Assembly: GCA_933228675.1 (NCBI GenBank)
Contig: OW121741.1
Coordinates: forward strand, 136,978,858 to 137,042,857
Length of the DNA stretch: 64,000 nucleotides
DNA from: Stomorhina lunata
Taxonomy: Eukaryota; Arthropoda; Insecta; Diptera; Rhiniidae
Direction: 5' to 3'
A model generated the notes under the pieces. The model was not told the DNA's origin and made no database searches. It saw nothing but the letters and a program-made list of their open reading frames with translations. Of this stretch, positions 11,816-24,789 are shown piece after piece (the first letter of the stretch is position 1; each line of letters opens with the position of its first letter). The position numbers and the translations under genes were made by a program.

Positions 11816-12659
11816 CGAAACTCCGGATAACTCGATAATCCGTACCAGCCTCAAGCTATATTTTTCCGGATTGTAAAAGTTGTCATTGTGCTTTCAAATA
11901 ATTGTACCTATATGTCCTTTATGTTTCAGTTTTGAATATAATAAAAAAAATTAAAACTGAAAGTTTGCCTTTCTGCCCTAACAAAAACTGATATCCTGCA
12001 GACGAAAACCCAATAACAAACTTTAGGGAACATGAGAGTATTAGATGTTGAAATAAAATCCTCTTAGAAACCACAAATATTGCATTTTTATATAGCAAAA
12101 ACAAATATTAAGGATTTATCATACAAAAGATAAAATATTATCCAAGGAGGAACAGGGACACAAGTTAATGAAATATAACTTAGAGCTAATAGTCCAAAGC
12201 ACCCGAATGTTTTTTAACCCCTGTAATTTTAGTATACGAAATAGTTACTCTCTTTGGACTCTGTGTCGATAAACATTAAGGGACATAGAAATTAACAAAA
12301 GAAACACTTGCACTGGCCAATCTGGTAAAATGAGAAAACACAAACATTTACACTTCAAATTGTAGGTTTCAGAGACAAGGATTTACTAGCACTAAATACC
12401 TGGGAATTTGTAAATTTGACCAAAAGAAAAGATGGTCAAACCAAAAATATATATTTGCAGGTAAAAACTAAATGTAAGTAGATGTATATTTAACACAAGC
12501 TAGTATGCATGTGTTAAATGCTGTTGTTGTTATTTGGGGTTTTTGACATTGTAAATGGAAATATTTTGTAAATTACATGATAAAACATTTGTTCAACATC
12601 AGGTGTACAGTATGGTTTAAAACACACAGTTCTATAAGGATCTAAAAATAAAAAATCTC
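11816..12659. other. AT-rich spacer, no gene seen
   Basis: Single-copy-looking sequence. A short stretch near 11822-11850 (CTCCGGATAACTCGATAATC) has a CGGAT/ATCCG dyad and could be a transposon remnant, but I cannot place it. No coding evidence. Confidence 0.45.
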
Positions 12660-14325
12660 TAGGTTTTCTATAAAAAAGTGGGCGTCGAGAAGTTTTTCTT
12701 TAGAAAAAGTGGGCGTCAGGAAGTTTTTCTATAGAAAAAGTGGGCGTCGGGAAGTTCTTCAATATAAAAAGTAGGCACCGGGAAGTTTTTCTATAGAAAA
12801 AGTGGGCATCGGGAAGTTGTTCTATAGAGAAAGTGGGCTTCGGGAAGTTTTTTTTATAGATAAAGTGGGCGTCTGGAAGTACTTCTTTAAAAAAATTGGG
12901 CGTCGGGATGTTTTTCTATAGAAAAAGTGGGCGTCGGGATGTTTTTCTATAGAAAAAGTGGGCGTCGGGATGTTTTTCTATAGAAAAAGTGGACGTCGGG
13001 ATGTTTTTCTATAGAAAAAGTGGACGTCGGGAATTTTTTCTATAGAAAAAGTGAGCGTCGGGAGGTTTTTCTATAGAAAAAGTGGGCGTCGGGATGTTTT
13101 TCTATAGAAAAAGTGGGCGTCGGGATGTTTTTCTATAGAAAAAGTGGGCGTCGGGATGTTTTTCTATAGAAAAAGTGGGCGTCGGGAAGTTTTTCTATAG
13201 AAAAAGTGGGCGTCGGGATGTTTTTCTATAGAAAAAGTGGGCGTCGCGATGTTTTTCTATAGAAAAAGTGGACGTCGGGAATTTTTTCTATAGAAAAAGT
13301 GGGCGTCGGGAAGTTTTTCTATAGAAAAAGTGGGCGTCGGGAAGTTTTTCTATAGAAAAAGTGGACGTCGGAAAGTTTTTCTATAGAAAAAGTGGGCATC
13401 GGGAAGTTTTTCTATAGAAAGAGTGGGCGTCGGGAAGTTTTTCTATAAAAAGAGTGGGCGTCGGGAAGTTTTTCTATAGAAAAAGTGGGCGTCGGGAAGT
13501 TTAACTGTAGAAAAAGTGGGCGTTGGAAAGTTTTTCTATAGAAAAAATGATCGTCGGGAAGTTTTTTTATAGAAAAAGTGGGCGTCGGGAAGTTTTTCTA
13601 TAGAAAAAGTGGGCGTCGGGAAGTTTTTCTATAGAAAAAGTGGGCGTCGGGAAGTTTTTCTATAGAAAAAGTGGGCGTCGAGATGTTTTTCTATAGAAGA
13701 AGTGGGCGTCGAGATGTTTTTCTATAGAAAAAGTGGGCGTCGGGATGTTTTTTTTATAGAAAAAGTGGGCGTCGAGATGTTTTTCTATAGAAGAAGTGGG
13801 CATCGGGAAGTTTTTCTATAGAAAGAGTGGGCGTCGGGAAGTTTTTCTATAAAAAGAGTGGGCGTCGGGAAGTTTTTCTATAGAAAAAGTGGGCGTCGGG
13901 AAGTTTAACTGTAGAAAAAGTGGGCGTTGGAAAGTTTTTCTGTAGAAAAAATGATCGTCGGGAAGTTTTTTTTATAGAAAAAGTGGGCGTCGGGAAGTTT
14001 TTCTATAGAAAAAGTGGGCGTCGGGAAGTTTTTCTATAGAAAAAGTGGGCGTCGGGAAGTTTATCTGTAGAAAAAGTGGGCGTTGGAAAGTTTTTCTATA
14101 GAAAAAATGATCGTCGGGAAGTTTTTTTATAGAAAAAGTGGGCGTCGGGAAGTTTTTCTATAGAAAAAGTGGGCGTCGGGAAGTTTTTCTATAGAAAAAG
14201 TGGGCGTCGGGAAGTTTTTCTATAGAAAAAGTGGGCGTCGGGATGTTTTTTTTATAGAAAAAGTGGGCGTCGGAAGGTTTTTTTATAGAAACAGTGGGCG
14301 TCGGGAAGTTTTTCTATAGAGAACG
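12660..14325 (+). repeat. Family B array B2, 31-bp monomer, ~54 copies
   Basis: Same monomer as B1: TTTTTCTATAGAAAAA plus GTGGGCGTCGGGAAG. GGGATG and GGGAAG spacer variants form blocks. A multi-monomer block carrying the rare markers GGGCATC, GAAAGAGTGGG, GTTTAACTGTAG and AATGATCG occurs at about 13393-13590 and again at about 13798-14000, an offset of 404-405 bp. A shorter partial copy with GTTTATCTGTAG starts at 14059. Such a higher-order structure is expected from unequal exchange. Confidence 0.93.
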
Positions 14326-15734
14326 AAAAAAGAACTAGATTTATAAAATTTCAATTTAATCTCCGAGCACTGTAATATCTGAGAATAGAACTATGTTAAT
14401 AATTTGAGGACAGGTGCAGGAGAGTAGGTAATATACATACATAACTATACTTTTAGCCAGGACTTCTTCCTTAGGAATTTAACAATTTGTTTTATATATT
14501 GGTAAGACACAAACAAAAAACCAAAGCTATGTTGTATGTGGGTTTTGTAAAATTCTCAGTCGTATTATTGTTCGTTGGTTACAAGCCAGAAAGCACAAAC
14601 ATAGTATCACCAAGCAACGTCCAGGAGTCCAGAGATATAAACAAAATAATATATACTCGTATGTGTGATTGTATGTATGTAACGAAAGTGTATGTGTAAG
14701 TGTATGTATGTGAGGAAAATGCATCATATCATAGAGTTTATTTGTATATTACATATTGAGAAGAAACTCGTATCCTTATCTGGAAATGCTTTCACTCTAA
14801 ACATCAAATAAACAAGAGAAAATATTTAATTTTCTTGTTACTGCCTCTGATTTTCTATCCTGAATACTTTTCTTATTTGTCGTTGTCTTTTTTAAATTTT
14901 GCTTCCAAACAGATTAGATTTCCTTATTGAAAATTGTTTTCTATTTAAATTTCAAAGTATATAAATGTTAGCAATTTTACTGGGTAAAGGATAAGGAAAA
15001 TATATATTTAGCAAAAGGAAAACAAACTCATTTATTTAACGGAAACAAATAATAACTTTGATTTTGATATTGAAAAATTTTACATCTAACTCTAATTCCA
15101 ATTGTCTGGCTAATTTGTCTGCCAAAGACAAAAACAACCACATTTTTTAATTTCCTGTTTATTTTGTAAAATGACCAGTGACGATGCACACGATAAATAA
15201 ACTACAATCCTCCCTTAACAATATAAAACATTCCAATTAAAAATGTTTTTGATTTGACAATCAAGAGCATCAATGACAGCATTTACACATCATCCTTTCA
15301 ACATCTTCATACTCATCTTTCACTTTATTTGAATTGTTTGTTAGTTATCTGCTGTTTTCTTTTTTTTCATCATTTAACAAAAAATGGAAAAAATAAGAAA
15401 AACATTTGTAAAGTAGCTTCTCTGTCTGTCATTCAATATCTGGGTGTTTTCTTGTCATTGAATGATTTCCCTTTTATATGGTGATTTGTAATTTAACTCC
15501 TTTGTTTTACCTTTTTACTGGATACTACTAACTACATCAGTTAGTTACAAGGGTTTGTCCCATAATTTATCTTTTTGCTAACTTAATAAACTAATATTTA
15601 AGGTCTAAGTCGAAATCCATGACATGTTCAATTGACCATTTACTTTCGTTTAAGGATTTAATTTGTGCTCGCCAGACGGTATTAATCAACGAAAGTAATC
15701 TTTTATTCTCTTTTAATAGTCTCAACTTTAAGTT
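14326..15734. other. AT-rich spacer with TATG-rich stretch
   Basis: Holds TATGTG/GTATGT simple-repeat DNA at about 14655-14720. The overlapping 66-76-codon open frames at 14487-14727 and 15254-15484 have no domain and low complexity. Nothing else is supported. Confidence 0.5.
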
Positions 15735-16335
15735 TTTTTATATGAAAAATATCGTCAGTATTTTTTTTATAAAAAATTTAATTAATATTTTTCTTTACGA
15801 AAAATATCATCAATATTTTTTTTTATAAAAATATCATCAATATTTTTCTTTATGGAAAATATCGTCAAAATTTTTCTTTATGACAAATACTTTCAATGAA
15901 AAATACCATCAAAAATGTCATTATTAAAAATTATCATCAATATTTTTCTATATAAAAAATATCATCATTATTTTTTTATTTGTAAACTAGCATCAAGACT
16001 TTTCTTTTTTGAAAATATCATCAATATTTTTCTATATAAAAAATATCATCAATATTTTTCTCTATTTAAAATTATCATCAATTTTTTTCTATATAAAAAA
16101 TATCATCAATATTTTTCCATATGAAAACTATCATCAATATTTGTCTATTAAAAATTATAATTTTTAATAGATAATTATCATCCATATAAAAATTATCATC
16201 AAAATTTTTTATTTGAAAACTGTCATCAATGTTTTTCTTTTTGAAAAATATAATAAATGTTTTTCTTTTTGAAAAATATAATAAATATTTTTGAAAAATA
16301 TCATAAATATTTTTTTTATGAAAAATATCATCAGT
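15735..16335 (-). repeat. Family A array A2, degenerate, minus orientation
   Basis: Units read ATCATCAATATTTTTCTATA then TAAAAAAT. Their reverse complement aligns with the A1 consensus (GATGA.ATTTTT..TATAGAAAAATATT). It abuts array A3, which reads in the opposite orientation, so 15735-18360 is an inverted array pair with its junction near 16335 (ATCATCAGTATAGAAAAATT). Confidence 0.75.
16144..16171. repeat. Perfect 28-bp palindrome
   Basis: TCTATTAAAAATTA is followed immediately by its exact reverse complement, with no loop. It lies inside the degenerate A2 array where ordinary units have a 3-bp loop. It can extrude as a cruciform or fold as a hairpin. Confidence 0.85.
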
Positions 16336-18360
16336 ATAGAAAAATTTTGATAAAATTTTTAGTAAAAAAAATTTTTAATTAAAATTTTCGTATAGAAAAT
16401 TTTGATGAAATTTTTCGTTTAAAAAAAATGTTGATGAAATTTTTCGTTTAAAAAAAAAATTTTGATAAAATTTTATTTACTGAAAAATTTTTATGAAATT
16501 TTTTGTACTGAGAAATTTTTATGAAATTTTTAGTATAGAAAAATTTTGATAAAATTTTTCGTATAGAAAAATTTTGATAAAATTTTTCGTATAAAAAAAT
16601 TTTGATAAAATTTTTCATATAAAAAAATTTTGATAAAATTTTTCGTATAAAAAAATGTTGATAAAATTTTTCTTATAAAAAAATTTTGATGAAATTTTTC
16701 TTATAGAAAAATTTTGATAAAAGTTTTCGTTTAAAAAAATATTGATAAAATTTTTTGTATTGAAAATTTTTTATGAAATTTTTTCGTATAGAAAAATTTT
16801 GATAAAAGTTTTCGTTTAAAAAAATATTGATGAAATTTTTTGTATTGAAAAATTTTTATGAAATTTTTCTTAAAGAAAAATTTTGACAAAAGTTTCGTTT
16901 AAAAAAATATTGATAAAATTTTTTGTATTGAAAAATTTTTATGAAATTTTTTCGTATAGAAAAATTTTGATAAAAGTTTTCGTTTAAAAAAATATTGATA
17001 AAATTTTTTGTATTGAAAAATTTTTATGAAATTTTTTCGTATAGAAAAATTTTGATAAAAGTTTTCGTTTAAAAAAATATTGATAAAATTTTTTGTATTG
17101 AAAAATTTTTATGAAATTTTTCTTAAAGAAAAATTTTGACAAAAGTTTCGTTTAAAAAAATATTGATAAAATTTTTTGTATTGAAAATTTTTGTATGAAA
17201 TTTTTCATACAGAAAAATTTTGATAATTTTTTTTTTAAATTTTCGCATAAAAACATTTTGATGAAATTTTTCGTCCAAAAAAATTTTGACAAAATTTTTC
17301 ATATAAAAAAATTTTGAAGAAATTTTTCTTGTAAAAAAACTTTGATAAAATTTTTCGTTAAAATAAAAATTGATGAAATTTTTCGTATAGAAAAATTTTT
17401 GAATGGAAAATTTTGATGAAATTTTTCGTATAAAAAAATTTTGATAAAATTTTTCATATAAAAAAATTTTAATAAAATTTTTAGTGTAGAACAATTTTGA
17501 TGAAATTTTTCGTATAAAGAAATTTTGATGAAATTTTTCATATAAAAAAATCTTGATAGCATTTTTCCTTAAAAAAAAATTAATAAATTTTTTGTATTGA
17601 AAAATTTTAATAAAATTTTTTGTATAGAAAAATTTTGATAAAATTTTTCGTACAGAAAAATTTTAATAAAATTTTTCGTACAGAAAAATTTTGATAAATT
17701 TTTTTGATTAAATTTTTCGTACAAAAAAATTTTGGCAAAATTTTTCATATAAAAAAATTTTGAGGAAAATTTTCATATAAAAAAACTTTGATAAAATTTT
17801 TCGTTAAAATAAAAATTGATGAAATTTTTCGTATAGAAAAATTTTAGCAAAATTTTTCGTACAAAAAATTTTTGCATAGAAAATTTTGATGAAATTTTTC
17901 GTAAAAAAAAATTTTGATGAAATTTTTCGTATAAAAAAATTATGATAAAATTTTTAGTGTAGAAAAATTTTGATGAAATTTTTCGTATAAAGAAATTTTG
18001 ATGAAAGTTTTCGTATAAAAAAAATTCTGATAAAATTGTTCGTTAAAAAAAATTTTTCGTTTAAAAAAAAAATAATTTCTTAGAAAAAACGTTTGACAAC
18101 ATTTTTCGTTAAAAAAATGATGAAATTTTTTGTATTGAAAAATTTTAAAGAATTTTTTCGTAGAAAAAAATTTTAATAAAATTTCACGTTTAAAAAATTT
18201 TTAATTAAAATTTTCGTATAGAAAAATTTTGATAAAATTTTACGTATAAAAAATGTTGATGAAATTTTTTGTATAAAAAAATTTTGATAAAATTTTTCGT
18301 ATAAAAAAAAATTTGATGAAATTTTTCGTATAAAAAACTTTGATAAAATTTTCCGTTTGT
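16336..18360 (+). repeat. Family A array A3, 28-bp, with 84/253-bp higher-order structure
   Basis: The monomer is GATAAAATTTTTCGTATAGA then AAAATTTT. A three-monomer unit marked by GAYAAAAGTTTTCGTTTAAA starts at 16716, 16801, 16885, 16969, 17054 and 17138 (84-85 bp apart). The third and sixth units share the variants GACAAAAGTTTCG and TTAAAG, giving a 253-bp level above it. A further block containing CGTTAAAATAAAAATTGATG recurs 446 bp apart (17356 and 17802). The right end passes directly into family B at 18361. Confidence 0.88.
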
Positions 18361-18825
18361 TTTGTCGGGAAGTTTTTCTATAGAAAAATAAGGCGTCGGA
18401 ATGTTTTTTTATAGGAAAAGTAGGCGTCGGGAAATCTTTCTATAAAAAAGTGGGCTTCGGGAAGTTTTTCTATATAAAAAGTGGGCGTCGTTAAATTTTC
18501 CAATAGAAAAAGTGGGTGTCAAGAAGTTTTTCTATAGAAAAAGTGGGTGCTGGGAAATTTTTCTTTAAAAAATAGGGTCGTCGGGAAGCTTTTCTATAGA
18601 AAAAGTGGGCGTAGGGAAGTTTTTATATAAAATAGTGGATGCTCGGAAATTTTTCTTTAGAAAATTTGGTCGTCAGGAAGTTTTTTTTATAGCAAAAGTG
18701 GGCATAGGGAAGTTTTTCTATAGAAAAGTGGGCGTCGGAAATTTTTTCTATAGAAACAGTGTGCACCAGGAAGTTTTTCTATACAAAAAGTTAGCGCTGG
18801 GAAGTTTTTCTGAAGAAAAATTTTG
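18361..18825 (+). repeat. Family B array B3, degenerate, embedded in family A
   Basis: About 15 diverged 31-bp units with GTCGGGAAGTTTTTCTATAG and spacers such as GTGGGCTTC and GTGGGTGTC. Family-A monomers lie directly on both sides, with the change of spacer occurring within single units (18355-18370 and 18815-18835). This shows that A and B share the TTTTTCTATAGAAAAA part. Confidence 0.85.
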
Positions 18826-19240
18826 TGAAATTTTTCATGTAGAAGAATTTTACTGAAATTTTTCGTGCAGAAAATTTTACTAAAAGTTTTCGTGTAGAAA
18901 AACTTTCATAAAATTTTTCGTACAAAAAATTGTTAGTTAAAAGTTTCGTTTAGAAAGATTTTGATGAAATTTTTCGTATAAAAAAAAATTTTGATGAAAT
19001 TTTTCGTATAAAAAAATTTGTATGAAATTTTTCGTATGAAAAAATTTTAACGAAATTTTTCGTAAAAGAAAATTTTGATTAATTTTTTTTATATTAAAAT
19101 ATTATTATATAATACTTGTCGTTGAAAAAAATTGTAAGAAAGTTTAATTTCAAATTTTCGAGAAAATTTTTCGAAAATCTCATTAAAATTTTTGTATATA
19201 AATTACTGAAATATGAAAAAAGATCATGAAATTTTCCCAC
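18826..19240 (+). repeat. Family A array A4, degenerate
   Basis: 28-bp units (TGAAATTTTTCGT.TAGAAAA pattern) decay progressively to the right. After about 19140 only traces remain. Confidence 0.7.
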
Positions 19241-21259
19241 AGCAAAAATGTTATGAAAATTGTTGTAAATCAAAATTTTGCTATTCTTTTAATCACCTAA
19301 AGTATCTAGTTTTTGTTAATTTTATAATAATCTTATAAATATCTTATTATTAATTTTCAACATTTTCTATGGTAAACGTCTCATATGAACCTACATTCTC
19401 CATACATACCAATGGTTTATCCATAATCAAAATATTAGATAGGCTTAGCAAAATTTTTAAAACTCTCTTAAATATTAATTTTGAAATTCATAAACTATTT
19501 TATAATTTAAATACTAACCCCCTAATTCATAAACGAAAAACAAAACTATGACGGGCAAATAATTCAAATTTTCCATACAAAATTCCTATAATAAATCTTT
19601 AATTATTTTAAAATTGTTTTATGAATTAGGGGCTAAGCTTCTAAATTAATTTCAAATTTTTTTAAAAATTCTTCACTGCTAATTTTTTTGCAATTTTTTA
19701 TTAACAAAATTTTCTTTATTTGAAACCTTCCTAATATTAATATTTAAAGCTCAAAACTAAATACATTTTAATACAAATTTACCTTGTAAGTAAATGTTAA
19801 TTAGTTTGTGAATATTCAAATATTTCATACTTCCTTCTTACTTATATTTTAGAAGTCTTACATCTCATCTTGTGTCATTATCCTTAAATAAAATAAACAC
19901 ACACACTTGTTCTCCCAGACATTCGGAAAACTTAGAAGGATGTTGATTTTATAGATTTAAACTAAAGCCTGTTTATACAGCAGAATGGTATTACTTATAT
20001 AAGACTTGTCTTAAAGTCTGCTTTAGTTTAATAATTTAACAGCTTAAGTGATTCTAAATTTTAGAACATATTTGAAGTGCTGATAAACATTTTGTCCAGA
20101 TTGCTCTCTAAAATATATTTTTGAATGATTCTATCTAACCAGAGCAATTTCATAGAAAAATTTTTCGAAATAACATCTTTTTTGTTATCCTTGACTACCA
20201 GTGGAGCATAGGACCTCAATTAGCATCTCAAATTTATCAAATTTCATTTTCATGGGGTGACCTAAAAATAAAATGTTACTTGTATGAATATCAAGTTGTC
20301 CTAGAAAATATAACCGTCCTTTCCTAAGCTCGTCTATCTAGTTCTTGGTATTACATATTTTCAAAATGAAGTGAAATCACAAAATGTCTATTTCTTAAAT
20401 ACAATCAGGCTTAATTAGCTTCAATCAGACGGAAGGAAGGAAGGATGCAAACAACATAAATAATTAAATTAAAATATAATAAAATCCTAATTCAATTTCA
20501 AACATTTACAAAGAACACGTAGACATAGTAGACAAAAAAGGATTTCAACTTCGACAGTTTTTTTTACAGAAAAAAGAATTTAACTTTCTAAAAAACTGTA
20601 ATTATTTATTGGAAAAAACAAGAAATAAAAAAAACAGACAGGAAAATATCTAATCCCAGAGTTTGTTTTATACTATTTGCTCATACATATAAAGCAAAAT
20701 GAACTAAAAAGAAAAGCGAAGCTAATTATCTTTAAATTAAATACAACACCTTAATGAACATGATGAACCCAAACATGGCCTAAAGATAGAAAAAAAAAAA
20801 AACTGACAATCTTCCTTTAAAATTCTAACACCTATTGATGAGGTAAATGTATGACTGCATGAGTAAGACTGAACTACTACTAATAAGCACAAGGACAAAG
20901 TTTGAAATTTTGATTTGTTTTCTTCTCCTTCTCATTCGAATGTCTTTTTCTTTACAAAGTAAAATTTTAAAACAAATAACAAATCCAACAAATAGACAGT
21001 CACATGATATGATACTTTTCAATGTATTTCAAATAGAGAAATAGACAGACATACAGACAGAAAACTAAACAAAAAAAAAAACTGATAAACAGGAATGGAA
21101 AAACTTTCACAAATCCAATAAATCTTAGTTGCTTTTAACTTAATTTGAAACCTAATCATTTCTAAGAAAAGTGAGATTTTTTTTTAAATTAAAGAAAGGT
21201 ATACAATTTAATGTCTAAATAAAATTTTACCTTCTGATTACATTTTAATTATAGATGCA
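19241..21259. other. AT-rich spacer, no gene seen
   Basis: Contains the MITE-like element at 19515-19636, a triple GGAA run near 20432 and A-rich stretches. The two 65-codon open frames overlapping at 20825-21044 on opposite strands show no domain. No exon-like segment is convincing. Confidence 0.5.
19515..19636. mobile_element. Small MITE-like inverted-repeat element
   Basis: CCCCCTAATTCATAAA at 19518-19533 is matched by TTTATGAATTAGGGG at 19618-19632, separated by about 84 bp. The similarity extends a few bases outward (CTAA / TTAG). There is no coding capacity. It could be a MITE or a hairpin-forming remnant. Confidence 0.5.
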
Positions 21260-23690
21260 TTTTTTTGTATTCAAAAATTATTTTAAAAATTATCGCATAG
21301 AAAAATTTTGATGAAATTTTTTGTATTCAAAAATTATGATGAAATTTTTCATATAGAAAAATTTTGTTGAAATTTTAAGTATAGAAAACTTTTCATGAAA
21401 TTTTTCGTATAAAAAAATTTTGATAAAATTTTTCGTATAAAAAAATTTTGATAAAATTTTTCGTTTAAAAAAATTTTTGATGAAATGTTTTGAATTGAAA
21501 AATTATGATGAAATTGTTTTGTTAGAAAAACTTTAATATAAATTTTTCGTATAGAAAAATTTTGATGAAATTCTTAGTGTAGAAAAATTTTGATGATATT
21601 TTCTGTATATAAAAATTATGATGAAATTTTTTGTATAGAAAAATTATGATGAACATCTTCATGTAAAAAAAAATTTATAAATTTTTTTGTATAGGAAAAT
21701 TATGATGAAATTATATATGTAAAAATATTTTGATGAAATTTTTATTTTAGAAACATTTTGATAAAATTTTTAGTATAGAAAATGTTAATGAAATTTTTCG
21801 TATAGAAAAATTTTAATGTTATTTTTAGTATAGAAAAATTTTAATAAAATTTTTCGTATAGAAAAACTTTAACGAAATTTTTCGTATGGAAAAATTTTAG
21901 TGAAATTTTCGGTGAAGAAACATTTTCATGAAATTTTTCGTTTAAAAAAATTTTGATGAAATTTATCGTTTAAAAAACTTTTGATGAAACTTTTCATTTA
22001 AAAAAAATGTTAATGAAACTTTTCGTATAGAAAAATTTTGATAGAATTTTTTGTAGAGAAAAATGTTGATGAAATTTTTCGTATAGAAAAATTTTTATAA
22101 AATTGTTTATATAGAAAAATTTTAATGAAATTTTTCGTATAGAAAAAATTTTTAATTTTGTTGAAATTTTTAAAATAAAAAATTTTTAATGAAATTTTTG
22201 ATATAGGTAAATTTTAATGAAATTTTTCTTATAGAAAAATTTTGATGAAATTCTTCGTATAGAAAAATTATGATGAACATCTTCATGAAAAAAAAAAAAA
22301 TATGAATTTTTTTGTATAGGAAAGTTATGATGAAATTTTATATGTAAAAATATTTTAATGAAATTTTTAATATAGAAAAATGTTAATGAAATTTTTCGTA
22401 TAGAAAAATTTTATTGATATTTTTCGTATTAAAAATTTTTAACAACATTTTTGGTATAGAAAAACCTTAATGAAATTTTTTATTTAGAACAATTTTAGTA
22501 ACATTTTTCGTATAGAAAAATTTTAGTAAAATTTTTGGTAAAGAAAAATTTCAGTAAAATTTTCGGTAAAGATTTTTCGTTAAAAAAAATTTAATGAAAT
22601 TTTTCGTGTAGAAAAATTTTGACAGAATTTTTTGTAGAGAAAAATTAATTTTTTGATATAAAAAATTTTAAATAATTTTCTCGTATAGAAAAATTTTAAT
22701 AAAATTTTTCATATAGAAAAATTTTGAAGAAATTTTTAGTATAGAAAAATTTTAATGAAATTTTTCGTATAGAAAAGATTTTATTATATTTTTCGTATAA
22801 AAAAGTTTTGATGATTTTTTTTTGTATAGAAAAATATTGATAAATATTTTCGTATAAAAAATATTAACAAAATCTTTCATATAAAAAAATTTTAATGAAA
22901 TTTTTCGTAAATGAAAATTTTAATGAAATTTTTGGTATTGAACAATTGTGATAATTATTTTCCCATAGAAAAATGTTCTTGACATTTTTCATATAAAAAG
23001 ATTTTGATACAATTTTTCTTATAAAAAAATTTCAATATAATTTTTTTGTAAGAAAATTTTGATGAAATTTTTCGTATAAAAAAACTTTGATCAAATTTTT
23101 CGTATAGAAAAATGTTGATGATATTTTTCGTATAAAAAATATTTTGATACAATTTTTGTTATAAAAATATTTTAATGAAATCTTTTGTTTTTAATTGAAT
23201 TTTTCGTATAAAAAAACTTTGAAGATATTTTTCGGATAGAAAATTCTTGATGAAATGTTTAGTATAGAAAAATTTTAAAGAAAACTTGTAATGAAATTTA
23301 TTAATTTTTGTTGAATATTAATAAAATTGTTGGTATTGAAAAATGATGATGAAGTTTTTTGTATAGCAAATTTTTCAAGAAATTTTCCTCTAGAAAAATG
23401 TTGATGATATTGTTCGCATAGAAAAATATTAATGAATTTTTTGTATTGAAAAGTTATGATGAAATTTTTCGTATAGAAAAATTTAATAATATTTTGATGA
23501 AATTTTTCTTATAGAGAAGTTTTAATGAAATTTTTCATATAGAAAATTTTGATAAAAGTTTTGGTATTGAAAAATTGTGATGAATATTTTTGTATAGAAA
23601 AATTTTTATGCAATTTTTCGTTAACAAAAATGTTGATGAAATTTTTCGTTTAAAAAATATTTTGATGAAATTTTTCGTTTAAAAATTTTT
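21260..23690 (+). repeat. Family A array A5, degenerate, ~87 copies
   Basis: The monomer is GATGAAATTTTTCGTATAGA then AAAATTTT with many substitutions and indels, including single-unit losses. The CGT/CAT/CTT third-position variants are interspersed rather than in blocks, and no recent uniform core is visible. It looks older than A1. Confidence 0.9.
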
Positions 23691-24789
23691 TTTGCATGCA
23701 ATTTCTTAATTGAATCATTTTTAGCTCCATAAAATAACTAAGGTCTCAATTTCATTTCACTTCATTTTTACTTATTTAATTTTTGCTTGAAGAAAGTTAA
23801 GGATGAAAAACACATAAACCAAACTAAAAGTCAAAAACGCATTTAATAGTTTTCCATTACATATATAAAAATATATTGTAAAAGATGAAAAATTCTTGCA
23901 GAAAATAAAATAGGATTTTTTTGTATCGAATATGAAATCTCTGAATTTCCTTTACATTTCAAAAATTGTGTCTTTAAATTACATGTAACAAAATAGATCT
24001 GAAAATACACAAAATTGAATTGCATTCTTTTTACACAATGGGACACTTGTGCTTATACTTACTGATACATTCCTAGAAAACCTTAATAAATAACTTTATA
24101 AGTTCTCTACTAATAAGTAAGGTGGTATTGCTAGTTTGTCGTTTTCTTTGTTGTTTGAACAGAACTTATTTGAGACAAAAATGATTTGACTCCAAGTTGA
24201 TTTTGTAAATACATACGGACGACATTATGTAAAGTGCAAGAAAAGATTCGTTATGGCCGGTTATTTTAGTCTATCTTATTCTTCTTATTTCAAAAGCTAA
24301 ACAACTTTTTAAATTTTACTTTCTGCATCTGCTTTTAGTATAGAATTGCATTTTCTAAAATTTTATTTTGGAAAAACAAAAAATTTACAGAATTTTTAAC
24401 ATAAAATCCAATCTACTTTTATTTAAGCTATAATATCAGTAAAGAACATATTTTGCTTGAACAAATGGAAATGAAAATAAAATATGCTAGTGAATCCTGT
24501 TTCATTTTTATTTCCTTTTAGTTTTTATTTAATACGATTTCCTTGAATTCAATATGTATTAGTAAGTATATAAAAAAATGTGCTTGTGTGAGAGAGAGTT
24601 TATGTTGGTGAGTCTATGATATGTTTATTTATGTATTCGTTATACATATTTATCTCTAAAGATTCATTTCACTCAATTTACTTAAAAATCAGAAGGAATG
24701 TTTACTGTTTGGTTAATATACAGAGACTTAAAAAAATTCTAAATGAAGATGGAAGTAAAATCTTGATCACAAAAATTTCTTTAAAAAAA
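23691..24789. other. AT-rich spacer, no gene seen
   Basis: Single-copy-looking DNA with a short GAGAGAGAG run near 24590. I see no coding or RNA gene. Confidence 0.5.

Noticed and set aside
11822..11850. Terminal inverted repeat of a pogo/Tigger-like transposon
   Set aside because: Only a short CGGAT/ATCCG dyad is present, with no partner end in the neighbourhood and no TA duplication that I could fix.
10628..14325. GTGGGCG in each B unit as an Egr/Zif268 site
   Set aside because: The full site needs GCGTGGGCG. The units read AAGTGGGCG, with two mismatches in the first triplet, so I do not claim binding.
17123..17562. Overlapping minus-strand open frames of 123 and 87 codons rich in Phe, Lys, Ile and Tyr
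   Set aside because: They lie wholly inside the 28-bp array A3. The repeating KNFIKIFLYEKF-like peptide follows the monomer, and the frames end when the monomer period shifts phase. The same applies to frames at 4009-4368, 10485-10757, 11432-11614, 18605-18856, 22955-23152, 51984-52238, 60623-60805 and 63200-63490.
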